Source: Saccharomycopsis fibuligera x Saccharomycopsis cf. fibuligera
Lineage: Eukaryota > Ascomycota > Saccharomycetes > Ascoideales > Saccharomycopsidaceae
Reading direction: 5' to 3'
Length of the DNA: 64,000 nucleotides
Assembly: GCA_001936135.1 (NCBI GenBank)
Contig: CP012816.1
Coordinates: 3,531,501-3,595,500, forward strand
Part shown: piece after piece, positions 55,058 to 64,000 of the stretch
Numbering within the stretch: position 1 is the first letter of the stretch
Layout of the letters: every line of letters begins with the position of its first letter
Program-made: the position numbers and the translations under genes
Notes under the pieces: generated by a model
Database searches by the model: none
Seen by the model: the letters and a program-made list of their open reading frames with translations, nothing else
Told to the model about the DNA's origin: nothing

Positions 55058-55087
55058 TAGAGAGAAAAAGAACTAGTTTTTGAGCAT

Positions 55088-55891
55088 ATGGTGCTTAGCC
55101 TCATCCCAAGTCAGTTATTTAAATCATTGGATCTCTCTGTTTTCAGGACAACTTCAACTTCAAAAACTTTTAAGTTACTACTTAACAAGCTTTCAGCTAA
55201 AAATTATAAACCTTTATATTCTTCAACTTATCAATATCCAAGGAAAATGGCTTCTTCTCAAGGACTTTTTAGGTTATCTGCAAATAGTCCAATCGAAGAC
55301 TACTTGCAAGCAAACAAAGAATGGGCCACTTCTGCTAATAATGAGGTGCTTAAATCCAACGCTGTTGGTCAAAGCCCGCACACTTTGTGGATTGGTTGCT
55401 CTGACTCTAGATGTTCTGAATTTGCTTTGAAAAATTTACAACCTGGTGAAGTGTTTACTCACAGAAACATCGCAAACATTCTTAACAATCCAGCTGATCC
55501 GTCTTCTAGAGCTATCATTAAATTTGCTGTGAATGTGTTAAAAGTGAAGAAGATTCTTATCACCGGTCACACCAAGTGTGGTGGTGCTAGTGCCACTTTG
55601 CAAGTTAAAAATGAAGAAAACTACTACGACACCAAAGAAGTTCCTAAAGAATTAGTAGACTGGTTAACGCCGTTGATCGACTTGAAGTTTAAGCACAAAC
55701 ATGAATTTGAAAAGTTGGCTGATGCTGACGAAGTGACAAAGAACAGAAAGTTGGTAGAATTGAACATTAAACACCAAGTAGAATATGTGGAATCCAATCA
55801 AGATGTGCAAAATGCTATCAAAGAAGGAAGATTGGAAGTTCATGGATTACTTTACAATGTTGACAATGGTCTTTTGGAATTGATCAGTTGA
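55088..55891 (+). CDS. NCE103: Beta-carbonic anhydrase Nce103
   Basis: The frame gives 267 residues from the first ATG. It interconverts CO2 and bicarbonate, supplying bicarbonate for carboxylases when CO2 is low. Zinc-binding residues are visible: Cys and Asp in WIGCSDSRCSE, and His and Cys in ITGHTKCGGAS. VFTHRNIAN and the C-terminal VHGLLYNVDNGLLEL complete the family pattern. S. cerevisiae Nce103 has 221 residues. Here a second ATG (55247, context AAAATGG) would give 214, the usual size. The extra 53 residues are basic, Ser/Leu-rich and without acidic residues apart from one Asp, as in a mitochondrial presequence. Both forms may be made. The TATA-rich site only 31-57 bp before the first ATG makes the short form plausible as the main one. 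Confidence 0.96.
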   Translation: MVLSLIPSQLFKSLDLSVFRTTSTSKTFKLLLNKLSAKNYKPLYSSTYQYPRKMASSQGLFRLSANSPIEDYLQANKEWATSANNEVLKSNAVGQSPHTLWIGCSDSRCSEFALKNLQPGEVFTHRNIANILNNPADPSSRAIIKFAVNVLKVKKILITGHTKCGGASATLQVKNEENYYDTKEVPKELVDWLTPLIDLKFKHKHEFEKLADADEVTKNRKLVELNIKHQVEYVESNQDVQNAIKEGRLEVHGLLYNVDNGLLELIS

Positions 55892-57630
55892 TTCTAGTAA
55901 CTTTGATTTTTTCTCCTTGATTTTCAAAATTTTATTTACGACTACAAAACCTATGACTACTGTTTCTTTTATTGTCCTTTCTTTTTATGTTTGATTTTCC
56001 CTTTGCCTTTCAAGTGCCGGTTTTAATAATCAGTATATGATTTTTTTCTTATTTATTAGATGTTTGATTTCTTGGTTCATGTTACAACTAAAAGCTTATG
56101 ATTTTAATATTCTGTTTTATTTTTGTTATGTTCTGTTTTTTTCCCTTTTTTGCTCGTTGTGCCACTTCGGCAAGGTTTCCACCTTCTAGGCGTCGCCTTT
56201 TGCATGCTCTCATTAATTCCTTTAATCTATAAATTATAGTATTTATTGTGCATGACTGGTAGGACGGTATTCCAAAGGGAACGCGGCGGCAGGGATGAGA
56301 TGAGATGACTCTAACACAAAGAAAAGTTCCCTTCAAGTAAGTCTTATTTTTCGAGGTACATATGCAACATCATTTTCTTGCATGGTTTCGTAATGCCTTT
56401 TGCAGCAAAATGAATTCGTACGCTTTATTTTTAATCTTTTCAAGAAAAAACGTGGCCCATATAAATGGTACACGCATGCACTCATGTTGAGGCGAAATAG
56501 TGTCATGATTGGTGATGCTGGTGAGGATGATGGTAATCATGGTGACGATAGTAGTCATTATGACGATAATAGCTATGATAACGATGATATTCATAATGGC
56601 TATTGACTATCGCAAATGGGGCTAATGTAAATGAGGAAGCTAAGGCCAATAAGAAATACTATGAATTAATCCATTGCAACATGTCTTCACCATTTATTTA
56701 CCTAGACATTTTGACACATATTGTATTGCATGTTGACTATGGTAACTTGCTCTGGCTCAAAATATCTGTCCATTTGCCATCAATACACTATAATGTTATG
56801 ACAGGCACAGCAGATATGACACTCAAAAACTCCAGTCCGGCTTTTTTGATTGCTTATCCATGTTTGTACATAAGCTGACGTTACAGATGTAAAAGTATAT
56901 ACTTTTTCCTGTCACAGTCGTAGCTGTGTCAATGTTTTACTGAACGACGGGTTCACCCAACGCTTTCAGCGTAGGTACTATTGAGCACAAGCATGCTATG
57001 TATTTAGAAATGATGTTACTTACCTCGGGAAATAGGCGCTTCGTTTAATAACTTTTTGTTACTAATACGCTCGTGTCATTCTCATGCACTTTTGCTGCCT
57101 TTGCTTTCATTGCCCGACAAAACATTTTATTGGTCAACGAGATCATACTGATCACTCATCATGTCAACTATTCAAAAGCAGCCGTTTGGATCTTTCCGTA
57201 CTCTGCAGTGGCAAAATGGTAATTTTGATTTTATACCTGTAAGTATATATATATGTATTGTAGGCGCCGCAAAATTTAATGCTTCAATACTTTGCTCAGC
57301 TTTGAGCCTAAAGATAAAGAAAGAACAAATGATTGTGTTGACTGGGCAATGTCATATTTTTCAAAAATGTGACTATCAGAGAAAAGCGAAATACCTTCCC
57401 AAGGAACAAAGTATGTTTTTACAAGTCTAAGACTACAGTGTAACTACGGTCTGGATTACAAAGATATGAGCAACATTGGAACATGACTATAGGTAGCCAA
57501 AAATACAGGAAATCGAGTACTCTTAAAATAATCAATGAGCTGTACAAGTCTTGGGATATTTACAAGTGCTAAAACATATCCAAACATACAAGGGGCGCAC
57601 GAAGATAAAAGGAAGATGATTGGTGCTTAA
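55892..57630. other. Convergent intergenic region
   Basis: About 1.7 kb between the NCE103 and bZIP stops. Runs of T-rich and GAT-rich sequence are present (for example 56511-56600). An ATG frame of 89 codons at 57161 has no support. No RNA gene seen. Confidence 0.55.
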
Positions 57631-59223
57631 TCAACGTTTGCTGTTAAATAAAGAAGGCACCTCTGTTGTACATGTTTTAAATTGCTTGGCCAAAATTTTT
57701 ACAAGCATGTACTTTTGCAAAATATCTATAATCTTTCTGTTTTTGGCTTGGTCATCTTTAATGTCATTCTTATCTTCCTTTATCTTCATTAAAATCTTTT
57801 GCAATATGTACTTTTTACAAATCTTTTGCCAATGAACTTCATACGGATCAAGATTATCATCATCACTAATGTAATCTTTAATACAAGATACTGGAAACTT
57901 AGAGAAAACACTGCAAGCATGGCTGACAAAAAGAGTAGTTGCTTTTAGAGTGGGCTGACTAACCTTACTGGTATTGCCAAGTGTAGCAAAAACTGGATTT
58001 AGATTATCATTATTCATATCATTATCATTGCATTCACTATCATCATTACTATTCAGATCGTTGTTACTATTACTGTTATCGTTGTAACCCATTTCAAAGT
58101 CATTATTATCATCATAATTGTTATCATTATTATTGTCATAGTTGGATTGGTCATTGTTGTTTTCATCAGAGTTACCATCAAATTGCTTATGATTCTTATG
58201 ATTTTCCTTATTGTTATTGCTATCATTATTATAAAAGTTCTCACCATTATCATTGAACTGTGACTCTAGATCAAACCCACTTTTGAAAAAATCGTAAGTA
58301 TCGTCATTGTTATTATTATTATTCATTGCATCGCTGTTGGACTGTTGGGGATACCGTTGAAAAACTTCTTCAAAGTTGATAGCACCTTTCATAATATTGT
58401 TGATTATTTCATTAAAGTTGATAGAGCTGTTATTCTTAACGGCATATTGCTCACTAACAGAATTAGCAATGAAATCGTCCAACTCTTCGACTCTAATATT
58501 CTCAGTCTCGCAAGTGAGCCGCGTATTATTCATTGCCGCTGAGTTACAATTCGCAGTATTTATAAACTGGTGGGCCTTAGCAGCGACAACATTGTCAACA
58601 TTGGACACCTTAGTAGATGGCATGTTTTTGTTGACGTAAACAAATTTGAATTTATCATTACTGGAAGCAGAGGAACATGCAGTCATATCATTGATAGCCG
58701 TACCTGTAGAAGTGGCCAATGGACTTGACGAAATACTGCTCTTCATACATCCATAAAGGTCATCGACGAATTTGTCAGATATTGTCAAGCCAGGATAGTC
58801 TGCAAAAGGAAGCTGCAAAATATCTTCCTGCTGCAGCTGTGCGTCTTGAAGGTCAGTTTTCAACAACTTGTCAAGATCAGCATTTAATTTACCAACATCT
58901 ATTGAACCTTCAGAAATGGAAGCGGCCGGGTCAGCAATAACAGGAACAAAGCTGGTCTCAAAAGACTGCAGCAGCAGTTTGGCACCAGCTAACTGTTTCT
59001 CGAGGACTTCAATTCTTTTTCTAAGCAAATCGTTTTCAGCCTCCAAAGACTCCATCTTCTGCTTGTTCTTTGCTCTGTATTTCCTTTGAGCATTGCGTAC
59101 CTGCTCGTTTCTTTTGGTCTTTGCCGGCTCTTGAGAGAGTTTTCTGCCTGGCTTGGACTTAGAGATTCTGTAATCATCGTGGTCACCAACAGCGGCACAA
59201 GATAACTGTATTGTGCTCTCCAT
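57631..59223 (-). CDS. Yap-like bZIP protein with an altered basic region
   Basis: A 530-residue protein from the first real ATG (59223); the frame is open 19 codons further but without an ATG. The basic region at about 24-50 reads GRKLSQEPAKTKRNEQVRNAQRKYRAKNKQ, followed by leucines at seven-residue spacing (60, 67, 74), a short zipper. The AQR-x-YR core is Yap/HapX-like. However, the Asn that is nearly invariant in bZIP proteins (QNRAAQRAFR) is Val42 here (codon GTA). A second Asn sits two residues later. The middle is acidic and Asn/Asp-rich over more than 100 residues, and the C-terminal 100 residues are helical and basic. The cysteines at the C-terminal side are too few to call a Yap1 redox domain. 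Function not assigned. Confidence 0.75.
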   Translation of the reverse strand: MESTIQLSCAAVGDHDDYRISKSKPGRKLSQEPAKTKRNEQVRNAQRKYRAKNKQKMESLEAENDLLRKRIEVLEKQLAGAKLLLQSFETSFVPVIADPAASISEGSIDVGKLNADLDKLLKTDLQDAQLQQEDILQLPFADYPGLTISDKFVDDLYGCMKSSISSSPLATSTGTAINDMTACSSASSNDKFKFVYVNKNMPSTKVSNVDNVVAAKAHQFINTANCNSAAMNNTRLTCETENIRVEELDDFIANSVSEQYAVKNNSSINFNEIINNIMKGAINFEEVFQRYPQQSNSDAMNNNNNNDDTYDFFKSGFDLESQFNDNGENFYNNDSNNNKENHKNHKQFDGNSDENNNDQSNYDNNNDNNYDDNNDFEMGYNDNSNSNNDLNSNDDSECNDNDMNNDNLNPVFATLGNTSKVSQPTLKATTLFVSHACSVFSKFPVSCIKDYISDDDNLDPYEVHWQKICKKYILQKILMKIKEDKNDIKDDQAKNRKIIDILQKYMLVKILAKQFKTCTTEVPSLFNSKR

Positions 59224-59986
59224 AATGCTATTATTGTTTTTTAAAGATGTATGTGGTGTACTGGTGAAAATGATGGCCAAGAAATTGGTGTCCGGATGTT
59301 AGGTGTCAGAATAGAAAAACGAAAATTCTCACGGAGCAGTGTCGATTATCTATGCTGTCTTGCAAAATTGATAAGAGGCTTAGCGTAGTAGGATAAGTAA
59401 CCTAGACAGGTACAGATATAGAAACGCTATAAAGATAGGACGGGGAGAGTCTAAAAGTATTATTATATCGGCTATTGATCCCCAAAAACTGGTAACTAAA
59501 GCTGGTATTAAAAAAGATTAAAGTAGCGTAAAGTAAATTGTGCAAGTATGATCGCATAAGATGAGAAAAAGTCAGAAAAAGCACAGCGACGACAGAAGAA
59601 CGGAAATTGACAACTTATAAGGCGCTGGGTGGCAAACAAGGTTAGCGGCGCTGCTGTTGCCGCATTGGGCGATGATTTGAAAAGATTTGTAATACGCTGC
59701 TCTAGTCGTGGCCGGAATCCCTGCGGGAATGCTCTCTAGTTCCGTGAACCCTCGGTTTGTCTGCTTTCTCCGCTAAACGCGTTGCTAGCCAGTAACCGCG
59801 CTATTGTGTTTCAATAGTTTAATTAATGGAGCCTCTCGAATTTGAATCTGTTCAATCTCTGTAACTACTGTCTGAGAAAGTGATTTTCTTTCTTACTGAT
59901 GATCTCTGCTATTATTAACAAATCATGATGCATGTTTATTGTGAATTTGGGATAGCAAGCCACTATATAATATATTCGCAACAACA
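59224..59986. other. Intergenic region upstream of the bZIP gene
   Basis: About 0.76 kb between the bZIP start and the FIN1-like stop. No recognised element apart from TATA-like AT stretches. Confidence 0.55.
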
Positions 59987-62128
59987 TCACCGTTTCTCGG
60001 CCTCTTCAGTCCACCATCCCCGGAGTCTATGAAGCTCCTGCTGCACCCTCGTTTCTGCCTCCCGGATTGCCGCCTGCTGCACGGCAAGCTGAGCGAGCCT
60101 GTCCTGGCACACCCGTACCTCCTCGTCGATAAGCTCTAACTTATCTAATATGAGATTCTGGCTGCGTCCAAGAAGCTCCATCCGCACCGTAATTTCGCGC
60201 TCGCTGCTGTTATTGTTGGTGCTGTTGGTACTGTTGACAAGGCCGTTGTTTGTACTTATGCTTGTGCCGGCTTTGGCGTTTGCGTTTGCGTTTGCGTTGG
60301 CGCTGGCAATATTGCTACCAATCTTATTAGTCCCATTCTTCCTTGTCGTTGTCCTACTAACCGTGCTATTTCCAGCTGCCGAGTTTTGTCTAATTTCCGT
60401 ACTTTTTACCGTTTTCTCGTCTCCGAAGCTTATCTCTTTTTCCGTGTCTCTGAAGTTCAACTTTAATTGTGAGCGGCTCAGTAGCCATGGTTGACTGACA
60501 TCTTCAGCTCCTTTGTTATCATGTTCTTGTTGCAAACCAGGAAGTGGTTCCAGTTGAACAATACTATCTTCAGTGTCCAATACAGTGTTCTCGTCTTTCT
60601 TTTTTTTCTCTTGATCTTGCGGCGAGCGAAGGCGTTTAGTGATGGAGTTGTCCTGATTGAGTTCTTCGATATTTTTGGAAAATGACACACTTTTCCGCTT
60701 TTTACCATGAACACCCGCTAAGTTCCGGATGGCTGTCGTATTTGCCAATACGCTGGGAGCTAGGGCTAGACCACTACTCTTGTCTTGTTTCGCCGCTGCC
60801 ATGCTAGGAATAAAAACGTTTTCCTTTTCTTCGTTGTCACCGTCCCCTTCTGATTCTGTCTTGGTTTTCAAGCATGATTTAAGTTTGGGCCCCTGCTTTG
60901 TTTGCACATCTTTACTTTGACTTTGCTGCCGCTGTTCTCGTTGTTGTTGATGGTGCTGTTTGGTTAATTCTCGCAACTTGATTGGGGAAGTGGCATCCAA
61001 TTCATCAAACTCTTTGATACTTTGCTTTAGTGTTTCTTCGCCCTCTTTTTCAGGTGATTGACGGCTCATTGATGAGGCTGTGGGTAGCAGATATGATGGT
61101 GCTATATTCTTGCCCTGTCTATTGTGACTTGATATGACAATATTGGATGAATTTTTAAGCTTGTCTAGCAAACTATTATTACCTGTCAATCTACCATTAC
61201 CAAAGGTTCTATCCAATCTTTTCTCTGTCTTAGTACTCAAAGGTGATGCTAGCAAGGTGCCGCTACTACTATTTGGTTTCAACTCATTATCGAATATTGT
61301 GTTCTTGTTCATATTGGAGTACAAGTCCTTGAACTTACTAGAGGCGAAAGCGCTATTTGTCAATCTGCTAGTCAATCTTTTGGATACTCTTGATTCACTA
61401 TGTGGCGCTATTTTTAGCCTGCTTATGGTTCTGCTAGTGGATGGCGTGGACCTGTTATTGTTGCTGGCTAGCATTTTCCCTGATGTAGCACTTGTACTGT
61501 CGTCGACTTTGTCAAATATTGCAGTTCCTGGATTCAATCGTAGAAATGAAAGGTCATTTGCCAGTCTTCTTTCGAGTAAATGCGATTTTCGGTCAACACT
61601 CTGGGTTACACCAAAGATATCGCCATTTTTAAAGTAAGTAGTTGATATCTTTTCGTCGCCATTGTCATTTGAAGCTTTGCTGAGAGTACTGTGTGATTCG
61701 TCATTATTGTTTTCTTTGCTCTTCTCTGTTAAGTGATTCACTGCCCTTTCATGTTGAAATACGCTGTTAGTATCAAAATTCCTCTTTGGCGTTCCAAGTT
61801 TTCGAATAGGAGATAACCGTGCTGCTGGTTTTGATATGTCAAAGATCTTTCCTTTGTCTTTGCTCTCAGCGCTTACTTTTCTGATTGGCGACACACGTTC
61901 TTTCAACTTGCCGATGTCCGTCTTCATATCTGGATAAAGGCTGGTCTTCTGATTCGCGGCCAATGCCTTACCAATCGGTGAAAGTTTTAACGAGTTGACA
62001 TGGCTGGTATTGGCATTGGTATTGGTATTGGAATTGGAATTGGAATTGGAATTGGAATTGGAATTGGAATTAGTGTTAGAGCTGCTGAGACTCGGGAGCT
62101 TGTTCAATGGTAGCCCGTTTGATGCCAT
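59987..62128 (-). CDS. FIN1-like cell-cycle protein: CDK sites, KEN boxes, PP1 motif and C-terminal coiled coil
   Basis: A 713-residue protein from the first ATG at 62128. The N-terminus has an Asn-Ser repeat (about 17-32), then SPIGK, SPIRK, SPIRK and TPKR (about 50-115), strong CDK sites. KEN occurs twice (near 138 and 435), and RxxL motifs (RLTSRLTN) are present, all pointing to APC/C-controlled turnover. KRKSVSFSKNIEEL (about 477-490) is an RVxF-type PP1 docking site. The last 60 residues form a coiled coil (MELLGRSQNLILDKLELIDEEVRVCQDRLAQL). The same order, CDK sites, KSVKF, then a C-terminal coil, is found in S. cerevisiae Fin1, a spindle and filament protein that brings PP1 to kinetochores. 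Fin1 is much shorter (291), so orthology is a hypothesis. Confidence 0.8.
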   Translation of the reverse strand: MASNGLPLNKLPSLSSSNTNSNSNSNSNSNSNSNTNTNANTSHVNSLKLSPIGKALAANQKTSLYPDMKTDIGKLKERVSPIRKVSAESKDKGKIFDISKPAARLSPIRKLGTPKRNFDTNSVFQHERAVNHLTEKSKENNNDESHSTLSKASNDNGDEKISTTYFKNGDIFGVTQSVDRKSHLLERRLANDLSFLRLNPGTAIFDKVDDSTSATSGKMLASNNNRSTPSTSRTISRLKIAPHSESRVSKRLTSRLTNSAFASSKFKDLYSNMNKNTIFDNELKPNSSSGTLLASPLSTKTEKRLDRTFGNGRLTGNNSLLDKLKNSSNIVISSHNRQGKNIAPSYLLPTASSMSRQSPEKEGEETLKQSIKEFDELDATSPIKLRELTKQHHQQQREQRQQSQSKDVQTKQGPKLKSCLKTKTESEGDGDNEEKENVFIPSMAAAKQDKSSGLALAPSVLANTTAIRNLAGVHGKKRKSVSFSKNIEELNQDNSITKRLRSPQDQEKKKKDENTVLDTEDSIVQLEPLPGLQQEHDNKGAEDVSQPWLLSRSQLKLNFRDTEKEISFGDEKTVKSTEIRQNSAAGNSTVSRTTTRKNGTNKIGSNIASANANANANAKAGTSISTNNGLVNSTNSTNNNSSEREITVRMELLGRSQNLILDKLELIDEEVRVCQDRLAQLAVQQAAIREAETRVQQELHRLRGWWTEEAEKR
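62022..62070. repeat. Hexanucleotide GGAATT-type repeat coding for Asn-Ser
   Basis: Seven or eight tandem units of TTGGAA/TTGGTA inside the FIN1-like gene, read on the minus strand as alternating Asn and Ser/Thr. Confidence 0.9.
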
Positions 62129-62663
62129 ACTTGGTGAACTTAAATGGGTCTCAAATTTTAGTACTCTTTGCACCAATTACAGCTTAGTGTTGGCGGTTGT
62201 TGTGGTTGCTGTATTGAAACTATTGGATCTGGCACAGGTTTGAGAAGGAAAAGAAGGAAAGGCAAGAATTGTCGACCAAAGGGCGCTTTGTTTATTTACT
62301 TTATTCCAAAAGCAAAATAAATAAACAAAAGGGAAAAAGCAAAACACAGCAGAAAAAAGCATGTTTATGCGATGATACGCGCAATCAATGTCTATTCCAC
62401 ATAATCATGCGTTATGCAAATGCTCAATCTTACCGCAATTCTCTACATCAGATGCAATCATTCCGCATAACAGCCCGATAATATTAATTTAAGATTAAAA
62501 CCTAACAAAAAGCGATAAATGTACATAAATATGAAGTAAAATAAATAGAGAAAAATCAACAGGTATAAAAAGATTTTTGATAGAACAAGAAGAAAATTGA
62601 GAGAAAAAAATAAATCCAACGAGAAATGTAACAATATTATAAAACTATTCACATGAATGAAGG
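62129..62663. other. Intergenic region
   Basis: 535 bp between the FIN1-like start and the IMD4 stop, AT-rich. Nothing recognised. Confidence 0.6.
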
Positions 62664-63775
62664 TTAGTTGTGCAAGCGTTTCTCGTAGGTATGCAAATTA
62701 TGAACACCACCCTCAAGTTGAGCAGAGGCAGTTCTGAATTCGAATCTAACAATACCTTCGTCAACACTCTTTCTCAAAATGTCGATAGATTGGGTACCAA
62801 TATCTTGCAAAGAGTGTTGCAAACCGTTGTACAAGTATGGAATAAATTTCTTCACGGAACCTTTATCAACAACAGCACCAGAAACACCTTGAGCAACAAG
62901 AACTTTGTCACTTTCAGAGAAGTAACGGGATGTGGCAGCGTTACCAGATTTTTTGGTTTGATGCATTGCATCAATTGAACCCATACCTCTGTAAGTCTTC
63001 AATCTCTTACCGTCCTTATAAAAGTATTCACCTGGGGATTCGGTAGTACCAGCCAACATACCACCCATCATGACGCAAGAGGCACCAAGGGCTAAGGCTT
63101 TGGTTATGTGACCAATGTTTTGAACACCACCGTCAGCCATACAAGGAACACCAAACTTATTAGCAAATTCAGTGACATTGTAGACGGCAGTACCTTGTGG
63201 TCTACCACATGCCATAACCTCTTGAGTGATACAAATAGAACCAGACCCCATACCGATTCTAAGACCATCAACACCAGCACTGATTAAAGAAGCAGCTTGT
63301 TCTCTAGTAACAACATTACCACCAATGACCTCAAGTTGTGGGAAAGTTTCTTTAATCCATTTGATCATGTTCAATTGGAAGAAAGAGTTACCTTGGGAAG
63401 AATCAATGACAACGACGTCCAAACCAGCTTCAGCAAGCAATCTTAAACGTTCTTTGTCAGCGTCAATAGTTCCGATGGCAGCACCAACCAACAATTGTTT
63501 GGTTTCAGCAGATTTGGAGGCCAATGGGTAGTCTTGGTTCTTAAGCAAATCGGTTCTGGACAATAATGAGATCAAGTTACCTTCAGAGTCAACAATTGGC
63601 AATTTACCTTTCTTAGAAGTAGTTAAAATGTCATTACCTTCAGACAATGTAATACCTTTCTTGGCGACGACCAAATCTTTGGTCATCAAATCCTTAGCGA
63701 GGTTTGAGTCATTTTCGAATTGAAAATCACGAGAAGTAATAATACCAACCAATTTACCTGGAAATCTACCAGATT
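62664..63775 (-). CDS. IMD4: IMP dehydrogenase Imd4, 3' exon; upstream exon outside the window
   Basis: About 370 residues of the C-terminal part. The enzyme oxidises IMP to XMP, the rate-limiting step of GTP synthesis. The exon opens at a splice acceptor with [17 protein letters not shown], the end of the first CBS unit, and includes the second CBS unit. The catalytic loop [23 protein letters not shown] holds the active-site Cys of [45 protein letters not shown] and [10 protein letters not shown] follow, and it ends [10 protein letters not shown]. The intron before it carries an snR54-type snoRNA, as S. cerevisiae IMD4 does, which is why I choose IMD4 over IMD2/3. Strong TTG, AGA and GGT codon bias suggests high expression. 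Confidence 0.96.
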
Positions 63776-64000
63776 CTAAATCATGTTAGTATTGTGCTAA
63801 TGAGTTAACGATATCAATATCAAATTTTGAAATTACGAAAATGAGAACCAAAATATAGATCAGGAATCAATTTTATCCACAAGAACGTTTGTTCACAACA
63901 GTCGGAAGAACGAAAGTTATTAAATTTTTTATTCATCATTTTGGTGCTTTGCTCGGTTCTCATGACGTTGTTCATATTAATTGTGTTTAGCAAAAAAAAA
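63776..64000 (-). other. IMD4 intron, 3' part
   Basis: Branch point TACTAAC at 63791-63785 and acceptor TTTAG ending at 63776. No donor is seen before the window edge, so the intron is at least 225 nt long. Confidence 0.92.
63847..63945 (-). ncRNA. snR54: Box C/D snoRNA of the snR54 type
   Basis: Box C ATGATGA (63939-63933), box D CTGA (63863-63860) and outer arms ACCAAAA (63945-63939) and TTTTGGT (63853-63847). The guide TAACTTTCGTTCTT (63919-63906) lies directly before a D'-like CCGA (63905-63902). It pairs over 14 bases with the conserved 18S rRNA segment AAGAACGAAAGTTA. Five bases from D' this points to the A of AAGAA, which fits the A974 methylation made by S. cerevisiae snR54 from the IMD4 intron. 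Ends are estimated. Confidence 0.9.

Larger units (their letters stand above)
47122..55087. other. 8-kb gene-free block between XBP1 and NCE103
   Basis: Very long for a yeast. The first 2.3 kb (to about 49400) is GC-rich with simple repeats: TATAG-type units (47296-47370), GGC/CAG runs near 47744-47812, GT/GC runs (48155-48190), AAAAG units (48317-48358), four 11-bp units (48907-48950) and CAGC-type units near 49245-49285. The rest is AT-richer. Open frames in the GC-rich part lack any family likeness. Inverted repeats lie at 51367-51390 and 54506-54525. A C-run and G-run pair (about 54221-54251) could form a hairpin. I found no tRNA, snRNA or SRP signature. Confidence 0.6.

Noticed and set aside
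57161-57430. 89-codon ATG frame between NCE103 and the bZIP gene
   Set aside because: Short and without recognisable family. A GTAAGT inside it has no TACTAAC downstream to support splicing.
1-64000. CRISPR array, bacterial operon or plasmid signatures
   Set aside because: None seen. Spliced introns, tRNA introns and a Ty element show nuclear yeast DNA.

Overview
The window is nuclear DNA of a budding yeast (Saccharomycotina). Evidence: a Ty1/copia element beside a tRNA gene, introns with perfect TACTAAC branch points, and recognisable orthologues of ASC1, MED11, PRE6, FMC1, NCE103, XBP1 and IMD4. It does not look like a close relative of Saccharomyces cerevisiae: PRE6 has two introns, ASC1 has two, elongator tRNA-Met has one, and a DNAJC9-type J-protein is present. 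I could not name the species or settle whether CUG reads Leu or Ser, because almost no conserved leucine here uses CTG.

Layout. 1-36: 5' part of a tRNA-Leu. 179-6167: nearly whole Ty1/copia element with equal 394-bp LTRs and a CAGTG target duplication. 6.2-9.3 kb: GC-rich, repeat-rich gene-free DNA ahead of a G1 cyclin (9297-11570). 12.8-19.4 kb: a probable GPI protein, a small membrane protein, FMC1 and a secreted histidine acid phosphatase. 21.6-25.0 kb: divergent pair ASC1 (U24 snoRNA in its second intron) and MED11 (very long Gln-rich tail). 25.4-29.5 kb: a large NMA111-like HtrA protein lacking the catalytic His and Ser. 29.9-30.8 kb: PRE6 with a 20-nt exon. 31.6-34.5 kb: HRK1-like kinase. 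36.1-37.3 kb: DNAJC9-like gene and tRNA-Met. 39.8-41.5 kb: unrecognised Ser/Thr/Pro-rich protein. 45.1-47.1 kb: XBP1-like APSES repressor. 47.1-55.1 kb: 8 kb without a convincing gene. 55.1-55.9 kb: carbonic anhydrase NCE103. 57.6-59.2 kb: unusual bZIP protein. 60.0-62.1 kb: FIN1-like cell-cycle protein. 62.7 kb to the right edge: 3' part of IMD4 with an snR54-type snoRNA in its intron.

Common threads. Several genes belong to growth and cell-cycle control (G1 cyclin, XBP1-like repressor, FIN1-like protein, HRK1-like kinase). Others belong to ribosome biology, where two host-gene/snoRNA pairs known from S. cerevisiae (ASC1/U24 and IMD4/snR54) are both kept. The strongest points for follow-up are the NMA111-like pseudoprotease, the PRE6 microexon, the two intronic snoRNAs, the bZIP without its invariant Asn, and the 8-kb gene-free block between XBP1 and NCE103.
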